A stretch of DNA of 64,000 nucleotides from JAWOJB01 sp046484325 (lineage in GTDB: Bacteria > Actinomycetota > Acidimicrobiia > Spongiisociales > ZC4RG35): positions 1-64,000 of the forward strand of contig JAWOJB010000024.1 in assembly GCA_046484325.1 (NCBI GenBank). The letters run 5' to 3'. Every line of letters starts with the position of its first letter. Position 1 is the stretch's first letter. The notes under the pieces are model-generated. The model saw only the letters and a program-made list of their open reading frames with translations, made no database searches and had not been told where the DNA came from. The position numbers were made by a program, and so were the translations under genes. This document shows positions 26,488-33,688 of the stretch, in pieces.

Positions 26488-27696
26488 TCACACCGCCTCC
26501 ACCGTCAGGGCGATGCCCTGGCCCACGCCGATGCACATCGTGGCCAGGCCGCGGTGGGCCCTCCGCCGTTGCATTTCGTGGACCAGGGTGGTGAGGATGC
26601 GGGCCCCCGAGCAGCCGAGCGGATGGCCGAGGGCGATGGCGCCTCCGTTCACGTTTACGATCGCCGGGTCGAGGCCGAGCTCGCGGATGCAGGCCAGCGA
26701 CTGGGCGGCGAACGCCTCGTTGAGCTCGACGAGGTCGAGATGGTCGACGCTCCAGCCGCTGCGCTCGAGCGCCTTCCGGGTGGCGGGCACGGGCCCGATC
26801 CCCATGACGTCGGGATGGACCCCGGCGGCGGCCGAGGCCACGATCCGGGCCATCGGCTCGAGGGCCTGCCGTTCGAGACCCGCCTCGGTCGCGAGCAGCA
26901 GCGCGGCCGCCCCGTCGTTCATGGGCGAGGAGTTTCCGGCGGTCACCGTCCCGCCGTCCCGGAACACCGGGCGCAGAGCGGCCAGCGCCTCGAGCGAGGT
27001 GTCTGCTCGGGGCCCCTCGTCGACGTCGACGATCGCCACCTCCCTGCCTCGCGGGTCGCCGGGCGCCGCGAGCGGCAGGATCTCGGCGGCGAACCGCCCC
27101 ACCTCGGTGGCCGCCACCGCCCGCCGGTGACTCCCGAGGGCGAAGACGTCCTGGTCCTCCCGTGACACCGCGTGGCGCTCGGCCACCTCCTCGGCCGTCT
27201 CGCCCATCGCCAGGCACCCGTGGAGGGCCTGCATCCGGGGGTTGACGAGCCTCCAGCCGAGTGTGGTGTCGGCCACCTCGGGGGGGCCGGTGGCGAAGGC
27301 GACGGGGCGTTTGAGCATCACGTAGGGGGCCCGCGTCATCGACTCCGAGCCGCCCGCCACCATCACGTCACCCCAACCCTGGGCGAGGGCGTGAGTCGCC
27401 TGGGCGACGGCCTGGAGACCCGAACCGCACAATCGGTTGACGGTGACGCCGGGCACCTCCACCGGGAGCCCGGCGAGCAGCGCCGCCATGCGGGCGACAT
27501 TGCGGTTGTCCTCCCCCGCCTGGTTCGAGGCGCCCCACACCACGTCCTCCACCGCGGCAGGGTCGAGGTCCGGATGGCGCTCGAGCAGACCCCGGATGGC
27601 GTGGGCGGCGAGGTCGTCGGGCCGGACGTGGGCGAGACGGCCCCCGAGACGCCCCATCGGGGTGCGGGCGCCGTCGACGATGAACACGGCTTCCAT
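26488..27696 (-). CDS. acetyl-CoA acetyltransferase / 3-ketoacyl-CoA thiolase
   Basis: 402 residues. Nucleophile Cys90 in VNRLCGSGLQA, NEAFAAQSLACIRELG, GGAIALGHPLGCSGAR (catalytic His and second Cys) and the C-terminal GVGQGIALTVE are all intact. The enzyme cleaves or forms 3-oxoacyl-CoA in beta-oxidation or short-chain condensations. The KRPVAFATGPP stretch fits the degradative (FadA/PaaJ-like) group better than biosynthetic PhaA. Start chosen at the ATG directly preceding EAVFIVDGARTP. Confidence 0.9.
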   Translation of the reverse strand: MEAVFIVDGARTPMGRLGGRLAHVRPDDLAAHAIRGLLERHPDLDPAAVEDVVWGASNQAGEDNRNVARMAALLAGLPVEVPGVTVNRLCGSGLQAVAQATHALAQGWGDVMVAGGSESMTRAPYVMLKRPVAFATGPPEVADTTLGWRLVNPRMQALHGCLAMGETAEEVAERHAVSREDQDVFALGSHRRAVAATEVGRFAAEILPLAAPGDPRGREVAIVDVDEGPRADTSLEALAALRPVFRDGGTVTAGNSSPMNDGAAALLLATEAGLERQALEPMARIVASAAAGVHPDVMGIGPVPATRKALERSGWSVDHLDLVELNEAFAAQSLACIRELGLDPAIVNVNGGAIALGHPLGCSGARILTTLVHEMQRRRAHRGLATMCIGVGQGIALTVEAV

Positions 27697-27786
27697 GTGC
27701 CCATCTTGGTCGCTCGGGACACGCTCTGTCCGGTACCCGGGCCTCGTCCCTATCGTCACGTCACCTTCCGCGAGGAGACCGACTCC

Positions 27787-29292
27787 ATGTTCCGCCGCCT
27801 CGGAGCCGCCGGCATGCTCGCCGCCCTGGCGGGCCTGGCCGCGGGAGAGCTCCTCGCCGGGCTGTTGGGGACGGCGGTGTCCCCGGTCGAGGCCATCGGC
27901 AACCTCGTGATCGACCTGGTGCCGCCCGCCGTCAAGGACCTCGCGATCTCGCTGTTCGGCACCCGTGACAAACCGGTTCTCATCCTCGGCATCGTCGCGA
28001 TCACCGCAGGCCTCGGTTGGTGGGCGGGCACCCGGGCCGAACGCGGGCCGGCCGGAGCCGGCGGGGTGTTCGCCGGGGCGGCCGGTCTGGCGATGCTGGC
28101 GCTCGGCCGGGACCCGCGGGTTGGCTGGGTGCTCGCCGCGGTGGTGGCGGGGGCGTCGCTGCTGGTGGGGCTGGGAGTGCTCGTCGCCCTGCAGCGATCG
28201 GCGCGCGAGCCGGGCGAGGCCGACGAGGGTCGTCGAGGGTTCGTGCTCGGGGCCGGGGCCGTGCTCGGCCTGGTCCTCGTGGCCGCCGTCGGTGGCCGGG
28301 CGCTGCTGGAGCGGGGCAAGCGCTCACTGGCCGGACGCGACGGCATTCTCCTCCCGCCGGCCGCGATGCCTTCGGCACCCCCCCCGGAGGGCGCGTCGCT
28401 CGACGTCCCCGAGATCACCCCGATCGTCACCTCGAACGACGACTTCTTCCGGATCGACACCGCCCTCTCGGTCCCGGCGGTGGACCTCGAGGACTGGTCG
28501 CTGAGGGTGACCGGCATGGTCGACCGCGAGGTCGAGCTGACCTTCGCCGAGTTGCTGGACTTCGCATTGGAGGAGCACCACGTGACGCTCAGCTGCGTCT
28601 CCAACGAGGTGGGGGGCGACCTCGTCGGGACCGCTCTGTGGCTGGGGGTGCCCCTGCGGCGGGTGCTCGACCTGGCCGGGCCGGCGGCCGGTGCCGAACA
28701 GATCGTGGGGCGATCGGTCGACGGCTTCACGGTGGGGTTCCCGGTGCAGGCGGCGTACGACGGGCGCAACGCTCTCGTCGCGGTGGGGATGAACGGCGAG
28801 CCGCTGCCGTTCGAGCACGGCTTCCCGGCCCGCCTGGTGGTCGCCGGTCTCTACGGGTACGTCTCGGCCACCAAGTGGCTGGCCGAGCTCGAGCTGACCA
28901 CCTGGGACGGCTTCGACGCCTTCTGGGTGCCCAAGGGATGGTCGAAGGAGGCACCGGTCAAGACCCAGTCCCGGATCGACACCCCCCGGTCGGGCTCCGC
29001 CCTCGACACCTCCCCCCGGGCGGTCGCCGGGGTGGCGTGGGCCCCCGGCCGCGGGATCGCAGCCGTCGAGGTGAGGGTCGACGACGGGCCGTGGCGGCCT
29101 GCCGAGCTCTCCGTGTCCCTGTCGGACGACGCCTGGGTGCAGTGGCGGGTGCCATGGCGACCCGAGCCGGGGAACCACGTGATCCGGGTGCGGGCGACCG
29201 ACGGGACCGGCCAGACCCAGGATGAGGAAGTCCGTCGCCCCGCCCCGGACGGGGCGACCGGGTACCACACGGTGCGGGTGAGGGTGGCGTGA
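27787..29292 (+). CDS. membrane-anchored molybdopterin-dependent (sulfite oxidase-family) oxidoreductase
   Basis: 501 residues, with GAGGAG about 10 nt before the ATG. Residues 1-180 contain about five membrane segments. Residues ~215-400 form a sulfite-oxidase-type Mo-cofactor domain with the Mo-ligating cysteine in VTLSCVSNEVGGDLVG near residue 266, then FVPVQ-like and LYGYVSATKWLAELEL segments. Residues ~405-500 form an Ig-like dimerisation domain (VAGVAWAPGRGIAAVEVRVD). Similar proteins in actinobacteria reduce or oxidise small oxyanions or sulfoxides; the substrate is unknown. The TagI gene starts inside its stop (GTGA). Confidence 0.85.
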   Translation: MFRRLGAAGMLAALAGLAAGELLAGLLGTAVSPVEAIGNLVIDLVPPAVKDLAISLFGTRDKPVLILGIVAITAGLGWWAGTRAERGPAGAGGVFAGAAGLAMLALGRDPRVGWVLAAVVAGASLLVGLGVLVALQRSAREPGEADEGRRGFVLGAGAVLGLVLVAAVGGRALLERGKRSLAGRDGILLPPAAMPSAPPPEGASLDVPEITPIVTSNDDFFRIDTALSVPAVDLEDWSLRVTGMVDREVELTFAELLDFALEEHHVTLSCVSNEVGGDLVGTALWLGVPLRRVLDLAGPAAGAEQIVGRSVDGFTVGFPVQAAYDGRNALVAVGMNGEPLPFEHGFPARLVVAGLYGYVSATKWLAELELTTWDGFDAFWVPKGWSKEAPVKTQSRIDTPRSGSALDTSPRAVAGVAWAPGRGIAAVEVRVDDGPWRPAELSVSLSDDAWVQWRVPWRPEPGNHVIRVRATDGTGQTQDEEVRRPAPDGATGYHTVRVRVA

Positions 29293-29915
29293 CCGGCGGG
29301 CTGGTCACCGGCGATGACGGGATCGTCCGCTGCTGGTGGGCGGCCGAGCCCGCCGAGTACCGCGTGTACCACGACGGCGAGTGGGGCCGGGCGTCGGTCG
29401 ACGACCGCGCGCTCTTCGAGAAGCTCTGCCTCGAGGGATTTCAGGCCGGGCTTTCGTGGCTCACGATCCTCCGCAAGCGGGAGGCGTTCCGGTCGGCCTT
29501 CGCCGGCTTCGAGCCCGCTCGGTTGGCCGGATTCGGCGATCAGGACGTCCGCCGGTTGCTGGGTGACGCCGGCATCGTGCGCCACGAGGGCAAGATCCGG
29601 TCCGCCGTCAACAACGCCACCCGGCTCGTCGAACTGCGGGAGGAGGGCGGCTCGCTGGCCGGGCTCGCCTGGTCCTACGCCGATCCTCCCGGCCTGCCAC
29701 CGAACGAGCTCGCGGCCACCACTCCTGCCTCGACTGCCCTGTCGAAGGAGCTCAAGCGGCGCGGCTGGACCTTCGTCGGGCCGACGACCGTGTATGCGTT
29801 CATGCAGGCGATGGGCCTCGTCGGGGACCACCTCGACGGCTGCCATGCCCGGGAGGCGGCCGAGGCAAGTCGCCGGCGGGTGTGGGCCACCCGTCCGGGT
29901 GGTCTCGGGGGGTAA
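29289..29915 (+). CDS. tag: DNA-3-methyladenine glycosylase I
   Basis: 208 residues from a GTG overlapping the previous stop. The Zn site of the Tag family is visible: Cys in VRCWWAA, His in YRVYHDGEWG, and His/Cys in GDHLDGCHAR near residues 179-188. LFEKLCLEGFQAGLSW and FVGPTTVYAFMQAMGLV are signature segments. It removes 3-methyladenine from alkylated DNA as the first base-excision repair step. Confidence 0.93.
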   Translation: MTGGLVTGDDGIVRCWWAAEPAEYRVYHDGEWGRASVDDRALFEKLCLEGFQAGLSWLTILRKREAFRSAFAGFEPARLAGFGDQDVRRLLGDAGIVRHEGKIRSAVNNATRLVELREEGGSLAGLAWSYADPPGLPPNELAATTPASTALSKELKRRGWTFVGPTTVYAFMQAMGLVGDHLDGCHAREAAEASRRRVWATRPGGLGG

Positions 29916-29943
29916 CGTCGCCGGACAGCACACCGGAGGTGCC

Positions 29944-31080
29944 ATGGGCCTGGCCAGGCCGAGCTTCACCATCGGGATCGAGGAGGAGTACCTTCTCGTC
30001 GATCGGTCCAACCGCAACCTGCTGGCCGACCCCGACCCCGAGATCTTCTCCACGTGCCGCAAGGAGCTGGGCGATCGGGTCGCCCCCGAGTTCCTGCGTG
30101 CCCAGATCGAGGTGGGGACCCGACCCCACGCCTCCATCCAGGACCTGGCCGCCGACCTGGCGCATCTGCGCGGCACGGTGGGGAAGGCGGCGAGCGACCA
30201 CGGGGCGGCGATCATCGCCGCCTCCACCCATCCGTTCGCTCTCTGGTGGGAGCAGCTCCCCACCGACCGCGATCGCTACCAGATGCTCGCAACCGACCTA
30301 CAGATGGTGGCCCACCGTCTCGTGATCTGCGGGATGCACGTCCACGTCGAGATCGGCGACCCCGATCTCCGGATCGACCTCATGAACCAGATCCGGTACT
30401 TCCTCCCCCACCTGCTCGCCCTCTCGACGTCGTCGCCGTTCTGGGGAGGATGGAACACCGGGCTCAAGAGCTACCGGCTCAACGTGTTCCGGGCCCTCCC
30501 CCGCACCGGGCTCCCCGGCCACTTCGAGAGCTGGTCCGAGTACCGGCGCCATGTCGACGTGCTCGTCGGCGCCGGGATCATCGAGGACGCCACCAAGATC
30601 TGGTGGGACGTCAGGCCGTCCGACCGGTACCCCACCCTCGAGATGCGCGTCTCCGACATCTGCACCCGGATGGAGGACGCCGTCACCATCGCCGCCGTCT
30701 ACGCCTCCCTCCTGCACCTGCTGTACCGGCTCCGGACCCGGAACCAGCGCTGGCGCTCCTACGCCGACTTCCTCGTGGCCGAGAACATCTGGCGTGCGCA
30801 GCGGTACGGGTCGCAGGGTTCGCTGATGGATTACGGGCAAGGCGAACTCGTCCCCTTCGTCGAGCTCGTAGACGAGCTCGTCGAGATGACCCTCCCGGAC
30901 GCCGAGGAGCTCGGGTGTGTGGAGGAGGTGGCGAGAGTGCGCCGGATCGCCGCCGAGGGGACGAGCGCCGAGCGCCAGCTGGCCACCTACACCGCGGCGG
31001 TCGAGGGCGGCGCCGAGCGGGAGGTGGCCCTCGCCATGGTCGTGGACGAGCTCATCGCCGACACCTCCACCGGGGTGTGA
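29944..31080 (+). CDS. carboxylate-amine ligase, glutamate-cysteine ligase type 2 (YbdK-like)
   Basis: 378 residues. GIEEEYLLVD near the N-terminus, CGMHVHVEIGDP near residue 128, ALSTSSPFWGG and the basic Arg-rich core around WDVRPSDRYPTLEMRVSD define the GCS2/YbdK family. These ATP-dependent ligases join an amino acid to a carboxylate; some have weak glutamate-cysteine ligase activity. In an actinobacterium that probably uses mycothiol, glutathione synthesis is not a safe assignment. A GGAGGT box sits 3 nt before the ATG, which is unusually close. Confidence 0.85.
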   Translation: MGLARPSFTIGIEEEYLLVDRSNRNLLADPDPEIFSTCRKELGDRVAPEFLRAQIEVGTRPHASIQDLAADLAHLRGTVGKAASDHGAAIIAASTHPFALWWEQLPTDRDRYQMLATDLQMVAHRLVICGMHVHVEIGDPDLRIDLMNQIRYFLPHLLALSTSSPFWGGWNTGLKSYRLNVFRALPRTGLPGHFESWSEYRRHVDVLVGAGIIEDATKIWWDVRPSDRYPTLEMRVSDICTRMEDAVTIAAVYASLLHLLYRLRTRNQRWRSYADFLVAENIWRAQRYGSQGSLMDYGQGELVPFVELVDELVEMTLPDAEELGCVEEVARVRRIAAEGTSAERQLATYTAAVEGGAEREVALAMVVDELIADTSTGV

Positions 31081-31090
31081 GCCGCACGCG

Positions 31091-31495
31091 TTACGCCTGC
31101 CAGCCCACCAGGCGCTCGATCTCCACCAAGACCCAGGGCCCGGCCGGCGGGCGCTCACGGTACGGCGGGTAGCGCTCGGCCAGCGCGCGTGCTGGCTCGC
31201 TCCCGATCGACTTCACGACGTTGCCGCGCCCTTCCGCCCGCACCCACCACAGCCGCTCCCAGTCCGAGTCCCAATGCTGTGCCAGCAGCGAAACCCGGGG
31301 GTCGGCGTCGATGTTGTCGAGCCGGTGGAGGCGGCGGGTGGTCTTGGGCTTCTGGTCGATCGGGGTGACGAGGGTCCGGGGACCGACCGGGGCGAACACG
31401 ACCGGTACCAGATCGGGGGCGCCGTCGGGGCCGATGGTGGCCAGAACCGCCACCTCGGAGGAACAGAACAGGTCCCAGGCACGGGCGGGTTCCAC
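31091..31495 (-). CDS. PPOX-class F420-dependent oxidoreductase (TIGR03668-like)
   Basis: 134 residues from a GTG. Split-barrel flavin/deazaflavin fold: VAVLATIGPDGAPDLVPVVFA in the N-terminal strand pair (residues 15-35), IDQKPKTTRRLHRLDNI and DPRVSLLAQHWDSDW. It matches the actinobacterial PPOX F420 group TIGR03668. The reaction is unknown; the neighbouring luciferase-like gene is also of F420 type. Confidence 0.8.
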   Translation of the reverse strand: MEPARAWDLFCSSEVAVLATIGPDGAPDLVPVVFAPVGPRTLVTPIDQKPKTTRRLHRLDNIDADPRVSLLAQHWDSDWERLWWVRAEGRGNVVKSIGSEPARALAERYPPYRERPPAGPWVLVEIERLVGWQA

Positions 31496-31528
31496 CGGTT
31501 CAGCCTATGGCAGGATCCCGAATACCAT

Positions 31529-31573
31529 CGAGTGAACCTGAAGCGCCAATAGTTGGCGTCCCAGGTTCACTCG
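31529..31573. repeat. palindromic element upstream of the LLM gene (family B, copy 1)
   Basis: Outer arms CGAGTGAACCTG / CAGGTTCACTCG (12 bp), an AA/CC internal mismatch, inner stem GCGCCAA / TTGGCGT and a TAG loop. It lies between divergent genes, so terminating either is not its obvious role. A second copy lies at 32369-32419, right after the LLM gene. Confidence 0.8.
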
Positions 31574-31591
31574 TTGCGACTTAGGCCTGAC

Positions 31592-32395
31592 ATGACCCGT
31601 TCCGTCCGCATCGCCGTCCAGCTCCATCCCCAGCACGCCGGATATCCCGACCTCCGGCGAGCGGTGCTCGGTGCCGAGGAGCTGGGTGTCGACATCGTCT
31701 ACAACTGGGACCACTTCTTCCCGCTCTACGGGGACCCGGACGGCCGACACTTCGAGTGCTGGACGATGCTCGGCTCGTGGGCCGAGATCACCGAGCGGGT
31801 CGAGATCGGTGCCCTCGTCACCTGCAACTCGTACCGCAACCCCGAGCTGCTGGCCGACATGGCCCGGACCGTGGACCACATCTCGGACGGGCGGCTCATC
31901 CTCGGGGTCGGGTCTGGTTGGTTCGAGAAGGACTACGCGGAGTACGGCTACGAGTTCGGCACCGCCGGGGGGCGTCTCGATGCCCTGTCCGAGGCCCTGC
32001 CGCGGATCGAGGCGAGGCTCGCCGCCCTCAACCCCGCCCCCACCCGCACGATCCCTATTCTCATCGGTGGTGGGGGCGAGAAGAAGACGCTCCGCCTCGT
32101 GGCCCGTCACGCCGACGCCTGGCACGGGTTCGGCAAGCCCGAGGTGATCCGGCACAAGCTGTCGGTGCTCGAGCGCCACTGTGCGGATCTCGGGCGGGAC
32201 CCCGGCGAGATCGAGAAGTCGGTTGGGGTGGACGCGGCCCGGCTCGACCTCGGCGACGAGCTGCTCGCGCTCGGCATTACCCAGTTCACCATCGGCCGGA
32301 ACGGTCCGGACTACGACCTCGGGCCGGTGGCCGACTGGGTGGCTTGGCGGGACGGGGTGAACAATGACCATCGAGTGAACCTGAAGGGCCAATAG
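31592..32395 (+). CDS. LLM-class F420-dependent oxidoreductase
   Basis: 267 residues from the ATG at 31592; a TTG 13 codons earlier would begin inside the palindrome and is unlikely. Luciferase-like TIM barrel: EELGVDIVYNWDHFFPLYG, EIGALVTCNSYRNPELLADM, DGRLILGVGSGWFEKDYAEY and ILIGGGGEKKTLRLVARHAD. Family members use reduced F420 or FMN. The last ~8 codons and the TAG stop are provided by the downstream palindrome copy: the stop is the loop of that hairpin, so the natural C-terminus may have been changed by the element. Confidence 0.85.
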   Translation: MTRSVRIAVQLHPQHAGYPDLRRAVLGAEELGVDIVYNWDHFFPLYGDPDGRHFECWTMLGSWAEITERVEIGALVTCNSYRNPELLADMARTVDHISDGRLILGVGSGWFEKDYAEYGYEFGTAGGRLDALSEALPRIEARLAALNPAPTRTIPILIGGGGEKKTLRLVARHADAWHGFGKPEVIRHKLSVLERHCADLGRDPGEIEKSVGVDAARLDLGDELLALGITQFTIGRNGPDYDLGPVADWVAWRDGVNNDHRVNLKGQ

Positions 32396-32419
32396 TTGGT
32401 GTTCCAGGTTCACTCGATG
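32369..32419. repeat. palindromic element at the end of the LLM gene (family B, copy 2)
   Basis: Arms CATCGAGTGAACCTG / CAGGTTCACTCGATG match over 15 bp; inner GGGCCAA / TTGGTGT is imperfect. The TAG loop is the stop codon of the LLM gene. It lies between convergent genes and may act as a bidirectional terminator here. Confidence 0.8.
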
Positions 32420-32435
32420 CGTCGTGGCGGCTGCT

Positions 32436-33485
32436 CTACTCCATCCCTCGCATGACCCGCTGGATTCGGCGCGACTCCTCGAGCACGAGCTCGAAGAGCC
32501 GGACCGCGTGGTCGGGGTTCACGCCCTGGGTCACCGCCTCCTGGCGGATCACGTCGAGCAGCTCGCGCTCCCTGGCCGGGATCTGGACGGGCATGTCCCG
32601 CTCCGCTTTGACCTCGCCGATCCGCACGGCCAGCTCCTGGCGCCGGGCCAGCATCCTTACGATCTCGCGGTCGATCAGGTCGATCCGGTTGCGAAGCCGG
32701 CTCACGCCGAGCGACACCATCAGCTCGTCGAACTGGGTCACGTCGAGCTGCCGTGGGCCCTCCGACCGGGCCGTATCGGGGTCGGGATGGACCTCGACGA
32801 TGAGCCCGTCGGCCCCGACGCCCTGTGCGGCGAGGGCCAGCGGCGGCACTCGCGAGGCCCCGCCGGAGGCATGGCTGGGATCGACCACCACCGGGAGGTG
32901 GGAGCTCTCGCGGAGCATCGGCACCGACGAGATGTCGAGGGTGTCGGTGGACCCGTTGCCGAACGTGCGGATCCCCCGCTCGACCAGCACCACCTGGTCG
33001 TTTCCCTCCGCCAGCAGGTACTCGGCCGCCCACAGCCACTCGTCGATCGTCGCCGAGGGCCCCCGCCTCAGCAGGACCGGCTTCTCGGATCGGCCCGCCT
33101 CGCGTAGCAACTCGAAGTTCTGCATCGCGCCGGAGTGGATCTCGACCATGTCGATCGACTCGGTCACGACGGTGACATCCCGCGGCTCGAGCACCTGGGT
33201 CACGGTCGGCAGGCCGGCCCTGCGCCCGGCCTCGGCGAGCAGCCGGACCCCCTCGTCGCCCAGGCCGCGGAACGAGTAGGGGGAGCTCCCCGATTTGTAG
33301 GCGCCGCCACGGAGGACCGCGGCTCCCGCCTCGGCAACCGCCTCGGCGATCCGGTTGATCTGGCTCTCCGACTCGATCGCGCACGGGCCGGCAACGACCG
33401 GGAAAGGGTCGTGGCCGAAGCGGACGGTCCCCACGCCGACGACGGTCCGTCCGGCGGTCGATGATCGGGTGGCTTTTCTCTCCAT
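32436..33485 (-). CDS. DAHP synthase (class I beta) - chorismate mutase fusion
   Basis: 349 residues. Residues ~1-260: DAHP synthase barrel with VAGPCAIESESQ, RGGAYKSGSSPYSF, LRRGPSATIDEWLWAAEYLL and VDPSHASGG, condensing PEP and erythrose-4-phosphate as the first shikimate step. Residues ~262-349: AroQ-type chorismate mutase (LRNRIDLIDREIVRMLARRQ, RERELLDVI). AGGAG lies 7 nt upstream of the ATG. It is preceded by its own promoter, a leader peptide and an intrinsic terminator, so expression is likely tuned to charged Tyr/Phe tRNA. A second DAHP synthase (54073-55095) lacks such a leader. Confidence 0.92.
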   Translation of the reverse strand: MERKATRSSTAGRTVVGVGTVRFGHDPFPVVAGPCAIESESQINRIAEAVAEAGAAVLRGGAYKSGSSPYSFRGLGDEGVRLLAEAGRRAGLPTVTQVLEPRDVTVVTESIDMVEIHSGAMQNFELLREAGRSEKPVLLRRGPSATIDEWLWAAEYLLAEGNDQVVLVERGIRTFGNGSTDTLDISSVPMLRESSHLPVVVDPSHASGGASRVPPLALAAQGVGADGLIVEVHPDPDTARSEGPRQLDVTQFDELMVSLGVSRLRNRIDLIDREIVRMLARRQELAVRIGEVKAERDMPVQIPARERELLDVIRQEAVTQGVNPDHAVRLFELVLEESRRIQRVMRGME

Positions 33486-33528
33486 GTTTCGGCTCCTGGC
33501 GATGTTCTGGCCGGGGCCCGGGGCAACG

Positions 33529-33555
33529 AAAAACCCGGAGCCCTCGGCTCCGGGT
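33529..33555 (-). terminator. attenuator terminator in the DAHP synthase leader
   Basis: On the minus strand ACCCGGAGCC, loop GAG, GGCTCCGGGT: a perfect 10-bp stem overlapping a run of five T. It is a textbook intrinsic terminator placed between leader peptide and structural gene rather than at a gene end. Confidence 0.9.
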
Positions 33556-33597
33556 CGGTGCTGCGCTGGTGTCGTCGGTCGCGCTACGCCGTCCCGG
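33550..33597 (-). promoter_or_regulatory. antiterminator pairing of the leader RNA
   Basis: CCGGGACGG at 33597-33589 (last leader codons) can pair with CCGACCCGG at 33558-33550, eight pairs with one A-A mismatch, which removes the 5' arm of the terminator. The same left segment can instead close an upstream hairpin CCGGGCC / GGCCCGG (33609-33603 with 33600-33594), freeing the terminator. The two folds exclude each other. Confidence 0.65.
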
Positions 33598-33649
33598 GCC
33601 GGGGCCCGGCAAAGACGAAGGCGTAGAGGTAGGTGGACCGAACGGACAT
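33584..33649 (-). CDS. aromatic-rich leader peptide (attenuation)
   Basis: 21 residues, MSVRSTYLYAFVFAGPRPGT plus a final Ala, then TAG. Tyr7, Tyr9, Phe11 and Phe13 give four aromatic codons within seven. A ribosome stalled at these codons would cover the first arm of the upstream hairpin and leave the antiterminator segment free. The ATG lies 10 nt after a -10 element, with no Shine-Dalgarno sequence, so translation is probably near-leaderless. A functionally comparable Phe-rich leader before aroF is known from Corynebacterium glutamicum; this one is a different sequence. Confidence 0.85.
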   Translation of the reverse strand: MSVRSTYLYAFVFAGPRPGTA

Positions 33650-33659
33650 GTGGCCGGGG

Positions 33660-33688
33660 ACGCTACTCGGGCAGGCGGGCGACCGCAA
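33660..33688 (-). promoter_or_regulatory. promoter of the DAHP synthase-chorismate mutase leader
   Basis: -35 TTGCGG (33688-33683), 17-bp spacer, -10 TAGCGT (33665-33660). It lies almost wholly inside the 3' end of the persulfide dioxygenase gene; the -10 includes that gene's stop codon. Predicted start of transcription is a few bases before the leader ATG. Confidence 0.6.

Noticed and set aside
31505..32413. Minus-strand frame covering the LLM gene and both palindromes
   Set aside because: Runs antisense through a well-defined luciferase-like protein; both ends lie in the palindrome copies, which explains its neat borders.
31529..32419. CRISPR or integron-like array from the repeated palindromes
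   Set aside because: Only two copies, about 840 bp apart, separated by a normal gene; no spacer spacing, cas gene or integrase.
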